Below are positions 23,390 to 35,322 of a stretch of DNA of 64,000 nt, piece after piece. The first letter of the stretch is position 1. Every line of letters starts with the position of its first letter. This DNA is from Megalopta genalis. Lineage: Eukaryota; Arthropoda; Insecta; Hymenoptera; Halictidae. The notes beneath the pieces were generated by a model. It searched no databases. It had not been told where the DNA came from and saw nothing but the letters and a program-made list of their open reading frames with translations. A program made the translations under genes and the position numbers. The stretch spans positions 5,432,501 through 5,496,500 of the forward strand of contig NC_135026.1 in NCBI RefSeq assembly GCF_051020955.1, in the 5' to 3' direction.

Positions 23390-24165
23390 AAGAGGAGATT
23401 TAATAGTCTCAATATTCAGATTTTAATATTCAATATTCTCTATTTAATATTCGATATTGCCTATTTAATATTCAATATTCTATATTTAATATTCAATATT
23501 CTCTATATATTTATTCCCTATTTAATGTACTATATTCTCTACTCTATATTCAACGTACAGTATTTAATATTCAATATTCAGTATTTAATTTTCAATGTTA
23601 CCTATTTAATATTCTATATTTCTTATTTAATACACAATATTCAATATTCCCTATTTAATATACAATACTCAATATTTTCTAAATAATATTCAATAGTCCC
23701 TATTTAATATACAGTATTCAATATATATATATATATATATTCTCCCTTTTTAATATACAATATTCAATATATCCAATTTAATATACAATACTCAATATTT
23801 TCTAAATAATATTCAATAGTCCCTATTTAATATACAGTATTCAATATTCCCCATTCAATATACAATATTCAATATTCCCTATTTAATATACAGTATTCAG
23901 TATTCCCTATTTAATATGCAATATTCAATATCTCCTATTTAATATAGAATATTCAATATTCCCTATTTATTATACAATATTCAGTATTCTCTATTTAATA
24001 TACAATATTCAATATCTCCGATTTAATACACAATATTTAATACCCCCTATTTATTATACAAGATTCAATATTTTCTCAATATTTGACAAGATTAAATATA
24101 TTTCCTATTGAATATACAATATTCAATATTCCTTATTTAATATTCAATATATTTTTGTGTACTGT
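23390..24165. repeat. AT minisatellite CCTATTTAATATTCAATATT
   Basis: Base unit of about 19-21 bp, with spacers of variable length and a (TA)n insertion at about 23722-23740. The same unit forms the longer array at 26.5-28.0 kb. Confidence 0.94.
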
Positions 24166-24996
24166 ACTGTACTGTAATATTCATCGTGCGACTTCCACAA
24201 ACAAATCTATTAATAAATATTATAAATCATCGTCCCGACGCCTTGGATCGCAGTTGGTTCAAAGCGCGCCAGCGAGCTTGTACCGAGGTCCGACGTTCCG
24301 TTCAATATCTCCCCCGGGTGTTTTCGTCGTCCGACGAAGACCACCAACGAACACGCGTCATTTAGGGTATTCTTTTACGCCGGCTCGGGTAACGTGTGCC
24401 ACGAACGTGAATCATTAAGCCACCTGCGCAGGTGACGAAGGCCTTTAAGAAAACGTTTAACCGATCTCCGTGCGGCGACACCACGGCACACGGTGGCACA
24501 ATAACGATCGTTCACGACTCCGACACCGGCGAATAGGAATCCGCGGGCTTTTTAACGACGGCGCGTCGACGACGGTTACACGGCCCGCAGCGTACGTGCG
24601 GTAATCATAAATATTACAATCGCGTGTACCGTATCAATTAACAGCACACGCGACCCAGCGACGACTCTTCTCCGGAGTTTTCGAGGATGCGCAATGCCTC
24701 CGGTGTTTAAACGGCTCTTAATACGCGATTAGCGCGGCATGAGCCCGGAGACGCGGGTCGTTTCGCTTTTTTACCACGAACCGTCCGCGACGCGAACGAC
24801 CGTCGAAATGATTTCCAGCAATTTTGCCAAGCCGTGACACCTTGGACGGACGGGGGGTCACCGGAGTCCTTACTTTTTATGACTCGGCCTAGAGATTACT
24901 CCTCAACTGAGAATTCGATAGGCTATTCTTTGTGTGATTATAATAAGGTTACGTCAAGGTTATGTTAATTTAATGCTGCAAGCTTGTACTCTTCAG
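24166..24996. other. Single-copy GC-rich island
   Basis: Unique, CG-rich and without recognisable frames. A 111-codon plus frame (24083-24418) begins inside the AT repeat and is discounted. Confidence 0.35.
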
Positions 24997-25370
24997 TTGT
25001 AAGAAAATAGAATTATCAAACAGTATTTGCATAATTTTTGCAACAACGACTGACTACAAAGTGTCACAAACATGTGAGTGCTTCGAAAGAGCGATTCCTG
25101 AGGTCATTTGGAGCAACTTTTTCCTTTGCAGAAATCTCGTCAGAGGCGCCGTTAACGAGTTATCGAGGAAAAACGCGGGCCAATCGCGGAGCGAGGGCGT
25201 CTACCGCCCGCCCACGCAGCCAATGCCGCGCCGCGCCCGTTGCCGCAGCGCCCACTAGTTTGCGGCGCTCGCTGCCTCATTGGCCCGCGTTTTTTTGTTA
25301 ATAACTCGTAAACGGAGCTTCGTAGAATATTTCCGCAAAGGAAAAAGTTGCTTCAAATCGCCTCAGGAAC
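24997..25370 (+). mobile_element. Long-armed palindromic (foldback) element, copy 2
   Basis: Direct-orientation copy of the 22.3 kb element. The arms are longer and better preserved: left 25094-25200, right 25262-25370. Paired words include TTCCTGAGG with CCTCAGGAA, GCAACTTTTTCCTTTGC with GCAAAGGAAAAAGTTGC, CGTTAACGAGTTAT with ATAACTCGTAAACG, and AAAACGCGGGCCAAT with ATTGGCCCGCGTTTT. The loop of about 60 bp is GC-rich. It contains no coding capacity. Confidence 0.85.
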
Positions 25371-26484
25371 AATTTTACAGACCTAACTTTGACAATTTTG
25401 TTTCACCATTGTAACTTTTAAACCATGGTCGCTCTTGCAGTCGGACAAAGTGCATGTTACTTCTCTACTATATTTTTGCAGTCTAGCAAAATTTAGACAA
25501 ATTAATTATTAGCAAAATTATTAATCGATAATCGCAGGTAACGTTTATTTATTATTATATATCTACGTCCATTCTGCATCTTTTATATTCCCCTGTTATT
25601 CTATCGTTCTCCTGCACTTATTAAATGATTTTACATGAATAATTGTGCTTAAAATATATTGTTTAACAATACCACGTAATATTTACAGTGGGAAATAATG
25701 AAAAAGGACAATTTTAAGGAAAAAATGTTCAAGCTCGTTTACTTAAATTAAATGGAGCCACCGCTTGTTGTTTCGCTCGTCCTTCACTTGGGTGGCTGAG
25801 CCTCGCAGCTGAGACTCCACTGCATCGTGGGTGGATTATGCTACACAATTTCACGGGCAACGTCGGCAAAATGTGAGCAAAAGGGATTAGAGTTGGAGGA
25901 GCGTGTCAAAGGAAGCGGCCGCGGTAGCTCGCGTGTAATCGCCGGATCCGGCGAATACGGTGGCCGCGGGAACGGCGCCGCCAATGATAAATTTTGATCA
26001 CGATAATCGCCGTGACCGTCCGCGAACGCGTCCCTGCAAAACCGATACCCGCCGATAATGTCCGTATGAAACGGCCTAGTCCTTCGGCCGACGCGTCCGA
26101 GTCGAGCGAGAAGCGTGATGCAAGCGAACGACGATGGAAAACGGTGTTGGCGATAAGGAGGCCTCCGTCGAGAGAGCCGATAAACAATTTTTCACATGTC
26201 CCCCTCGCTGTTTCTACATCGATTACGAGTCATTCAGATGATCCTGATAAATCGACGATCGGATGAGTCACTGTCTTAACGTGCCGGGAAAAGTATCGCT
26301 CTTGGTTTTCTCTCGCATTTTCTTGTTGCGACTAATCCTTTTAATGGATTTCTTAGATACACCGGGATTAGACAAATGTTTGCTTAATGTATCATGTTCG
26401 TTATTCAACCCTACCAGGGTACATCGCCGAGGTTCTGGTCGTTAGTGGCCGATCGATTGCGGGAGACTATATTGTGCTAATGCG
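25371..26484. other. Single-copy DNA, AT-rich then GC-rich
   Basis: Unique AT-rich sequence to about 25900, then a GC-rich stretch to 26200 with overlapping 90-codon frames on opposite strands (25906-26187, 25994-26266). None is recognisable. Confidence 0.35.
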
Positions 26485-27965
26485 CGAAGTATTTAATATT
26501 CGATATATTGTGTATTCCCTATTTAACAGTGAATATTCAGAATTTGATAGTCACTATTCTCTATTTAATATTCAATATTCTCTATTTAATATTCAATATT
26601 CTCTATTTAATATTCTATATTCTCTACTCTTTATTCAATATTGGTTATTTAATATTCAATATTCAGTATTTGATATTCAATATTCAGTATTTAATGTTCC
26701 GAATTTATTTAATGTTACCTATTTAATCTTCAATATTCCCTATTCAATAATCAATATGTAACATTCCCCATTTAATATTCAGTAGACCCTATTTAATATT
26801 CAATACGCAATATTCTCTATTTAATATTCAACAATCAATATTCAATATTCCCTGTTTAGTATTCAATACTCCCTATTTAATATTCAATATTCAGTATTTA
26901 ATATTCAAGTTTTCGGTACTTAGTATTCAATATTCCCTATTTAATATTCAATATATAATATTTAGTAATCAATATTCAATAGTACTTAGTTCAGTACTTA
27001 ATATTCATGATATCATATTTAGTATTTAGTATTTAGTATTTAATATTTAATATTCGATATTCCCTATTTAATAATCAATGTTCAATATTCCCTATTTGAT
27101 ATTCAATAGTTCCTATTTAATATTTAATATTTAGTATTTAGTATCCAATACTTAATATCTAGTACTTAATATTCAGATATCGTATTTAGTATTTAATATT
27201 TAGTAGTTTATATGTAATATTTAATATTTAAATACAATATCCGACTTTTAATATCCAATATTTCCTATTTAATATTGAATATTCAAATTTTCGGTCCTTA
27301 ATATTCAATATTCCCTGTTTAGTATTCAATGTATAATATTTAGTATTCACTATTCAAAACTGAGAATTTAATATTCATGGTATCATATTTAGTATTTAAT
27401 ATTTAATATTCCCTATTTAATAATCAATATTCAATATTCAATAGATGCCATTTAATATTCAATATTTAGTATTCAATATTCAGTATCTAGTACTTAATAA
27501 TCAGGGTATCATATCTAGTATTTAATATTCAATCTTCAGTACTTAATATTTAGTGTTTTACATTTAATAATTTATATTTAAATTCATTATTCGGCTTTTA
27601 ATATTCAATATTTACCATTTAATATTGAATATTCAATTCTAAAATATTAAATATCTTGTATTTAATATTTCGTGTTTAGTATTTAATATTTTGCATTTAA
27701 TATTCAATATACAGTGTTCAATACTTAATATTTCGCATTTTATATTTAATATTTGCTATCTCAAATTCAATATTCAGTATTTAGTATTCAATATTCAGTA
27801 TTTTACATTCAATATTCGCTATTCAATATTCAACATTTAGCATTCAATATTTAGTATTTAATAATTAGTACTTAATATTCAATGATCAATATTCAGTGTT
27901 CAATATACAGTATTTAATATTTAATATCTACCTACTTACTATTTCATATCAAACACTCGATATTT
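26485..27965. repeat. AT minisatellite TATTTAATATTCAATATTC, 1.5 kb
   Basis: Same unit as at 23.4 kb but more degenerate toward the right, where TTTAGTATTTAATATT words dominate. Ile/Leu/Tyr/Phe-rich frames (26387-26761) are artefacts. Confidence 0.94.
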
Positions 27966-28439
27966 CCTCGGATTCGAGACCTGTTCACCGGGAAAGTGAA
28001 ATTGTCCGGGCTGCATCGGATTAGAGGGCAGGCTTTACGACGTTCCGTTGAAGATAAACCGATAGATGCGCCGTTCAGCTTTCACCGGGAGCGACGTTTC
28101 TGCGGTTCAATCGCGAAAGAATCGCGCTGACAAAGCGGAACTCGCCGGCGAACAACAAACAGAATGGGGAACTCATCGCCGATTTTGCTTTCCTCCGGCG
28201 AGACCTTTCTTCCCGCCATTAAGCGGCCCCGCATGGGAACCGTTAGGTGAAAGGGAATCGTAAAGCGGCGCGGTAAATCGAAGAAACTCTTTCACGGCAA
28301 GGGATTGTCTCGCAATTCAACGGCCGGTGCTAATACGCTGCGCACCATCGATAGAGAGCAACAGGTAGAATTATTATACCCGTCGTATCTGTCGTTTTAG
28401 GGAAATGTAATTAACGGATCATTAGAAATATTTTTCTGA
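27966..28439. other. Single-copy GC-rich island
   Basis: Unique sequence with one 65-codon plus frame that I do not recognise. Confidence 0.35.
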
Positions 28440-28935
28440 TAGTGTAACAAAATTTAAATTAATAAATCGAAAATAATGTATTGAAATTAATAAATTTAAA
28501 TTACTAAAAGTCAATATACTCAATTGAAATTAACAAATAAAAATTAATAAATTGAAATTTGTAGATTGAATTGAAATTAATGTATAAATAAAAATTAATA
28601 AATAAAAAATTAATAAACAAAAATTAGTGAATTAAAATTACTAAATTGAAATATGTAAGTTAATATTAATAAATTGAAATTCATACATTAGAATTAAAGA
28701 ATTGACGTTAATAATTAAATTGATACATTGATAAATTGATAAATTGATAAAATGACAAATTGATAAATTGAATTAAAATTAATTTACAAATAAAAGTTAT
28801 TAAAGTAAAATTAATAAACAAAAATTCATAAATTAAAATTAACAAGTTAAAATTAATAAATTGAAATTAATAATTTAAAATTAATAAATTGAAATTAATA
28901 AATTAAAATTAATGAATTAAAATTAAAATTTAATA
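28440..28935. repeat. AT minisatellite AATTAATAAATTGAAATT
   Basis: Degenerate units of about 13-14 bp (AAATTAATAAATTG). The same type of array recurs at 29.8-30.3 kb. Confidence 0.9.
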
Positions 28936-29642
28936 TCTCATGGAATTAAACTCAATGGTCATTTGTCACGTTCGAGACCTAACCTAGACCGAACATTCTA
29001 TTCAGTTATGTCCAGATTGAATCCTGGAAATTATAACAGGTCCGAATGACTTGTCCCCTGATTTGCGTTCGAAACGCCTAGGTCATATTTACCGCTGTAT
29101 TCGCGGGACCGTAGATTCCGGCGTTAAGAGTGTCAATGGGTATTCATTATTCCATAAATTCCGGTATTACCGCGTAAAGTCGCGTTGCATCGAATATACG
29201 GCATCGAAAGGCTTTCAGCCGGTCCGCGCTTCGACTGCCATTTATTGTCGACCGCTTCCACTCGCGGCAACCTTGGAATTGGTGTTTACCGAGCATCAAG
29301 CGTACGCCGTCCGCGTTTTCGATTCTTGTTGATCCTCGCGGCGTACACGAAATACTATTTGCGTTGCTCGATCGGCGATCCTTTTTATGTTCTTGTCAAA
29401 ATATAAATAGCGAACCGGTGCCATGTAGAATCACAGCGGCTGCTAACGGCGCGGCACTTATTGCTCGGACTGCTTCAGATTCAATGTGTTCTCAGTACCG
29501 CCGCAAATAATAATCCTCCTACATTAAACTGGACATTATTATCCCGGCAAAGTAATCCCCAATTATTATGCCAACGGGAACGGAGCGCAACTTTTTCAAT
29601 TGCGAACAGCTCGATTCCACTTTATTGTAAAATACGCTCCGG
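28936..29642. other. Single-copy spacer
   Basis: Short plus frames (29051-29332, 29185-29406, 29461-29673) lie one after another in different phases with no recognisable domain or splice logic. Not called. Confidence 0.35.
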
Positions 29643-29811
29643 CAGTGTTGCCGTACAGTGTTGCCAAGTCTGAATTTTGAAAAAATCCCAAGTACTCTAT
29701 ATATAATATAATAATAATAATAATGTATGTAATAATAACATAATTATAATATATAGAGTATTTGGGATTTTTCTAAAATTGAGATTTGACAACACTGGAT
29801 GGCAACGCTGG
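29643..29811. mobile_element. Short foldback element with CAGTGTTGCC ends
   Basis: Left arm: CAGTGTTGCCGTACAGTG, AAGTCTGAATTTT, AAAAATCCCAAGTACTC. The right arm is the inverse: GAGTATTTGGGATTTTT, AAAATTGAGATTTGACAAC, ATGGCAACGCTG. A (TAA)n-like centre separates the arms. The end sequence resembles hAT-type termini (family knowledge), but I see no clean 8-bp target duplication. Confidence 0.7.
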
Positions 29812-29814
29812 ATT

Positions 29815-30300
29815 AATTAATTAATAAATTTAATTGTTAAATTAAAATTACTACATTAAAATTATTAAATTGAAATTGATAAACTAAAATTACTAAACTA
29901 AAATTACTAAATTAAAATTATTAAATTAAAACTAATAAATTAAAATTAATAAATTAAAATTTATAAAATAAAATTATTAAATAAAATTAATAAATTAAAA
30001 TTAATAAAAGAAAATTACTCAATTAAAATTATTAAATTAAAAATATTAAATTAAAATTAATAAATTAAAATTAATAAACGAAAATTACTCAATTAAAATT
30101 AGTAAATTAAAATTAATAAATTGAAGTTAATAAACTAAAATTACTAAATAAAAATTACTAAATAAAAATTAATAAATAAAAATTAACAAACAAAAATTTG
30201 TAAATTAAAATTAATAAGTGAAAATGAATAAATTGAAGTCAATAAATTAGAATTGCTAAATTAATATTAATAAACAAAAATTAGTAAATTAAAATTTATA
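29815..30300. repeat. AT minisatellite AATTAATAAATTAAAATTA
   Basis: About 13-14-bp units of the same kind as 28.44-28.94 kb, starting immediately after the foldback element. Confidence 0.92.
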
Positions 30301-30304
30301 AATT

Positions 30305-30326
30305 GATATATATATATATATATATA
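30305..30326. repeat. (TA)n microsatellite
   Basis: About eleven TA dinucleotides ending the AT array. Confidence 0.9.
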
Positions 30327-31142
30327 ACGGGTGTGGAGGATTAAAAATCGGTAAAATCTTAAATAACATTGAAAATGCATCAACATAAAAATACGCAACT
30401 TGGCAACGCTGTCGAAGTTCCAGTGGCGCCACTTGCCTCAAGGTACAAAGAGTGCACATTCTCTCCGCACATTCTGCTATATAAAACGATAAAAACCATC
30501 GAATCGCTTTCGAATCGCATCTCCGCTCCTTTGATATTTCAATTATTTATTAGGGTAACGTTTCACATCGGCCGACTCGGGGCACCCTAACCTTGGGTGC
30601 CGACGCACGTGGGCGCGATACGAACGAGTTCTAATTACCTCGTGTCCCGGACTGCCTCGTATATCCCATTAGCCCCGGATTTTTCCCGTTTCCATCATAC
30701 AGGACACCTTGGCACGTTGTGCTCGAACAAGAGAGAAACGGGTCTCCCAGACCGTATCGTTTATTAAATAACGCAGTTTCAATTAATTATTGTCTTTAAT
30801 GCATAGCGCCGAGACCGCATAAATTCCGCCGCTCCCCTTCTCTCTCTCTCTCTCTCTGTTTCTTTCTTTCATTCTCGAGCTCGGTGACCAATGGTGCTGC
30901 ACTCGCTTCGGGGGAAGTTGTTCTCGAAATGGTGAAACGACTTCGCCGATTTTTCGTTTTGCATCGCGATACCGCGTCGCGCGTATGTTGAAGCGACGCC
31001 GCGAAAATAAGCGAGCGCGACTAAGAAAAAATATTTTCTGACAGTACGAGAACATGGCTATCTGGCACGGAAGAGATTATTTGGATATCGACGATGGTTG
31101 TCAGTAAAAAAATTTTTTGAAGTCGCTGGATTGAATTTGTTT
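30327..31142. other. Single-copy DNA with a (CT)n tract
   Basis: Mixed composition. A short (CT)n tract lies at 30838-30857. A 90-codon minus frame (30783-31055) reads through that tract and is not recognisable. Confidence 0.4.
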
Positions 31143-31240
31143 TGTACAATCTTTTCCTAGAAAAGTTTGTCCAACTTTGGCGGACGACAACTACGCGAAA
31201 TATCATCTTAGGATGACGATCTTTCTTTCAAATTAAAGCT
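31143..31240 (-). repeat. Dispersed CGCGAAGTTATCG repeat, inverted copy
   Basis: Contains CAACTTTGGCGGACGACAAC, TACGCGAAATATC and CAAATTAAAGCTCGAAG. These align in reverse to words at 31615-31690. Confidence 0.65.
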
Positions 31241-31599
31241 CGAAGCTTCTACTTTGAGACACTGTTGCCAGATTTTAAGTTCTGTACAGTCACGTTTCTG
31301 CAACTCTTTAAATGCGCGGCCATATTCGTAAGGCCATATCAAAAATTGCCAAGTTTGACGGAATGCGCGGACTTTGTACAACTTTTTTCAGAGATACCGT
31401 TTACAGATAAATGATGACCGATCCTTCCCCTTTTGTTTAAAAAAAAAGAGAAACTTGACTGCGATTTCTTTTCGCGAAGTTATAGCAGTTCAAAGTAACC
31501 ACTCGCTAGTCTCGTAGATCAATTCTTTGGGAAGGGCTGGTCCTTTTAAGACAGGGTTACAGTAGCGAGGGTGCAAGATATTTAAAATCGAGCTAGACT
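31241..31599. other. Interior between inverted CGCGAAGTTAT repeats
   Basis: A third, diverged copy reads TTTTCGCGAAGTTATAGCAG followed by TTCAAAGTAACC near 31470. The word CACTGTTGCCAGATTTTAAG near 31260 resembles the CAGTGTTGCC element ends. Confidence 0.5.
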
Positions 31600-31695
31600 G
31601 TCTTAAACTAGAGATTTCAATCTTTAATTTGGAGGGAAGATCATCAACGTGCGACGATTTTTCGCGAAGTTATCGTCGGTCAAAGTTGACCAATC
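31600..31695 (+). repeat. Dispersed CGCGAAGTTATCG repeat, direct copy
   Basis: Reads TTTCAATCTTTAATTTGGAG, GACGATTTTTCGCGAAGTTA and TCGTCGGTCAAAGTTGACC. It pairs with the inverted copy at 31143-31240. Confidence 0.7.
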
Positions 31696-32125
31696 TTTAT
31701 TAAAAATCCGAGGTGGTTCCCTCGAACACGATAACGACAAGAGTGCCCTTGAACCGTCGTTTTTCCCTGTTTCGCATCACGATGCAGCAAGTGCATAAAA
31801 CCAGCCAGCCTAATCAGCAGTAGCGCATACGTCATCGGACGTCCCGAGGTCTCCTGGAACGTTCGCAGCCGAGATGCCGCGGGTCCCGTTGAAAAATCCC
31901 GCGGGGCCCAGCCGCGAAACCCGTTTCCGAGACAGCGGAATTCGCGTTTGCAAAATGAATTACCACGTATTAACGCGTTGCACGCAGAGACGCGTGCGGG
32001 ACTCCTTGCAATCGGTCATAAGGCGCATTAACGCCGACTGACGCGTCCCGTGCATACCCACCGGTCGTACACCTGCTTTATTAACGTGGCCGTATCTTCT
32101 AGAAGCGGTTGAGGTCGCATAGACT
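31696..32125. other. Single-copy GC-rich spacer
   Basis: No gene recognised. Confidence 0.35.
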
Positions 32126-32478
32126 GGACACCCATTGCCCCCCCCCCCCCTCTTTGCTGTTCATTGGTTCTTGCCATCTCCCACTACCCCCCACTTGGTG
32201 CGATGGTTCTCCCTCTCTCGGCCCTGATTCGCTCTCTTTCTCTCTCTCTCCACTGGTATGCACTCTTTTTCTCTCGCTCTCTCGCCTCTGGATCTTTCTC
32301 CCTCTCAATCTCTTTCTCACCCCCCCTCTCTGTCTAGATCTCTCTCTCTCTCTCTCCCTGGATCTCTTTTTCTTTCTCTCTCGCTCTCTCTCTGGATCTC
32401 TCTCCCTTTCTCTCACTCTCTCTCTCTCTCTCTCTGAATCTCTCTCCCTTTCTCTCTCTTCTTGGATCTCTCTCTTTT

Positions 32479-32511
<33 letters not shown>

Positions 32512-32661
32512 GGACCTCTCTCCCTTTCTCTCTCTCTCTCTCTCTCTCCCACTCTCTCTCCTGTGGGTCTTTCTCCCTTTCGCTCCCTTTCTCTCTCTCT
32601 CTCTCCCTTTAACTCTCTCTCCTCGCTCCCTCTCACTCTCTCTCTCCTGTGGATCTTTCTC

Positions 32662-32700
<39 letters not shown>

Positions 32701-33700
32701 ATCTCTCACCCCTTCTCTCTCACTCTCTCTCTCCTGAGGATCTTTTTCCCTTTCTCTTTCTCTCCTGTAGCTCCCGCTCTTTCTCTCTCTCTCTCTCATC
32801 TAGATCTCTCTCCTTTTCTCTGTCTCTCACTCTCTCTCACTCTCTCTCCCACCTCTGGATGCCTCTCTCTTTCTCACTCTCTCTTTCTCCTGCGGATCTC
32901 TCTCCCTTTCTCTCTCTCTCTCTCTCTCATCTAGATCTCTCTCCCTTTCTCTGTCTCTCACTCTCTCTTTCTCCTGCGGATCTCTCTCCCTTTCTCTCTC
33001 TCTCTCTCTCTCTCTCTCATCTAGATCTCTCTCCCTTTCTCTGTCTCTCTCTCTCTCTCTGGTTCTCTCTCTCTCTCTCTCTCGTCTAATTCTCTCTTTC
33101 TTTCTCTCACTCTTTTATCTGGTTTGCTCTCTCTCTCTCCCTTCTCCCTCTGGTTATGTCTCGCTCATTCTCTCTCTCTCTCTCTCTGGTTCTCTCTCCC
33201 CCCTCTCTCTCTCTCTGTTTCTCCCTCCCTCACTCTCTGTCTGTTTCTCTCTCTCTTATTCTCTCTCTGTTTCTTCCTTTCTCTAATTCTCTCTCTCTCT
33301 CCCTCCCCGATTCTCTTTCTCTCCCTCTCTCTCTCTGATTCTCCCTCTCTCCTCTGATTCTCTCCTTCTGGTTCCCTCTTTTCAATCCTCTCTCTCTCTC
33401 TGGTTCTTTTTCTTTGGTTCTCTTTCTCTCTCTCTGTCTCTCCTACAATTATCTTCCTCTCTTGCATCTGGTTTTCTCTCCCTCTTCTCTAGTTTGCTCT
33501 CTCTCTCCATCTCTCCCTCTCCTCTCTCTCTTCCTCTCTCCTCTCTCTCACCTTCTCCTCTGATTCTCTCTACCCTTATTCTCTCTATCTTCTCTGTTTC
33601 TATCTTCCTTTTTTCTCTTTCTCCCTCTCTTCTCTCTTTCTTTCCTCCCTCTTATATCTTTCTGTCTCGCTCTCTCTCTCTCTTCTCCGATTCTCGCATC
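32126..33700. repeat. CT-rich polypyrimidine tract, about 1.6 kb
   Basis: It starts with a run of thirteen C (32138-32150) and continues as CTCTCT with interspersed TGGATCTCTCTCCCTTTC and CTCTCTCATCTAGATCTC units at irregular spacing. Ser/Leu/Pro-rich plus frames and Arg/Glu-rich minus frames of up to 167 codons are artefacts. Confidence 0.97.
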
Positions 33701-34370
33701 GAGAGCCTCGCCTAAGAAACGCAAAAAAAGGAGCCCGCGTTAAATTATCGGCATAGCCGGTGTCACGGGCCAGCGTGTATATTTTCGAGGCGAGCGGGCT
33801 TGCTCGCACGGTGATCTCTCCCCGCGAATACGTGGTGCCGGTGTTACCGTGAATGCATTGCTGGTGCACGGCCGTTGCATCTATAACACTGGCTTTTGTA
33901 TAATCATAAATCACGCGAGGCCGAGAGCGCTAGCGCGCGCTAAAAATCGCCGGCTTATTCGCGCCGGCGGATCGGATGTCCGGGGAATGTTTATCCATTT
34001 ACGGTTTCCCCGATAATTTACCCTAGTCGTTAGTCCGCGACCGATTTTTACGAGGCTACGCGCCGTGCCGCGCCGCGCCGGTTAGATTGGCTCGCGGATC
34101 CGCGCGCTCTGGCGGAGCATTGGCGCAGCCGTCGCCGTTGCTGCCGCGGCGTTAACGTTCGCTCCGAGGCGTACTTTTTGCGGCATGCTTCTTGCCACTT
34201 GGAACACTAATTAAACCCGGGATGAGTGCCGCGGGTGCCGCGCGAGCTCCAGCCCGAAGGTACATATTAAGTGCAACGCGGACAATTCGTTTTAATCGGC
34301 TCGCCGAATTAGTGGTTCGTTGCAACAGTTTTGTTGTTTCGGACATAGGGTCGTCGATGACTGTATAATT
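33701..34370. other. GC-rich single-copy island
   Basis: Contains GCGCGC/GCCGCGCCG stretches. A minus frame at 33600-33914 extends out of the CT tract and is discounted, and a 64-codon minus frame (34152-34346) is unrecognised. Confidence 0.35.
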
Positions 34371-34759
34371 TTAGATTTTTATTTTAATAATGTAGCGTGA
34401 AAATCGAATTTAATATCTAAGCGCGAGTTTGAATTCGATATTTCAATTAAATAGTGGTAAATTTGGTGCCAGAGCGGCTAAATTATTATTATAAATTAAT
34501 TTATATAATTTGTTAAACTTTAATAGTATACATAATGTATTATATTGAAAACAATTGTGTTATTATGGTGAAATGTCTCTCTTTATGACGTGAATATATT
34601 TAATTATTAAGTCTTTATAATTTGATCAAATTTATAAAGAAGACTAAGAGAACATACTCTATTGTATTAATAACATTAAAATTAATAATTAAATGTAAAT
34701 GGTTAGAAGTATAAATAATTTAGCGGTTTAATATTCTTATTAAAGGACCAACATCTAAG
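34371..34759. other. AT-rich single-copy spacer
   Basis: No structure beyond low GC content is visible. Confidence 0.4.
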
Positions 34760-35195
34760 ACCTAATCCAGATTTAACTGAAATCTAATGCGGATCTAACC
34801 GACACCTAACTCTGACCTAACCTAGACCTAACTTAGACCTAATCTAGACCTGAAATAGCATTGATCTAATAGTTATTATACTCAATCAAGTATAATAATC
34901 CAGATCAAATAATCTAATCCAGATCTAACTGAGACCTAACACTGGCCTAACCTAGACCTAATCTAGACCTGAAATAGCATTGATCTAATAGTTATTATAC
35001 TCAATCAAGTATAATAATCCAGATCAAATAATCTAATCCAGATCTAACTGTGACTTAACTCTGACCAGACCGAGACCTAACCTAGACCTAAAATAGCACT
35101 GATCTAATACTTATTACACTCAATCAAGCATAATAACTCAATCAAGTGTTTCAATCAATATTTCTTGTTTCTGTTTTCCGTCTAATTTAAGCCTA
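34760..35195. repeat. 119-bp satellite, sister of the 130-bp array
   Basis: CAAGTATAATAATCC-type words lie at 34887, 35006 and 35125, exactly 119 bp apart. The unit matches the 19.9-20.6 kb satellite minus one 11-bp CCTAATCTAGA word. As at that locus, an inverted foldback module follows directly. Confidence 0.95.
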
Positions 35196-35322
35196 CGTTA
35201 GGTCTTGGTTAGGCCAACAGTTTCTCGCGAATATCTCGGAAACTGAAGTCGATCGAAAGATTCTTCAAAGGAAAAAGTTGTTCCAAATAATGTCCTTGAC
35301 AACGTGCTCGAATCTCATTAAA
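35196..35322 (-). repeat. Dispersed TAACC-foldback module, minus copy
   Basis: Reads TACGTTAGGTCTTGGTTAGG, TTTCTCGCGAATATCTCGG, CAAAGGAAAAAGTTGTTC and CCTTGACAACGTGCTCG. Confidence 0.88.

Noticed and set aside
32099..33715. Ser/Leu-rich plus frames and Arg/Glu-rich minus frames up to 167 codons
   Set aside because: Translations of the CT-rich tract with no non-repetitive domain.
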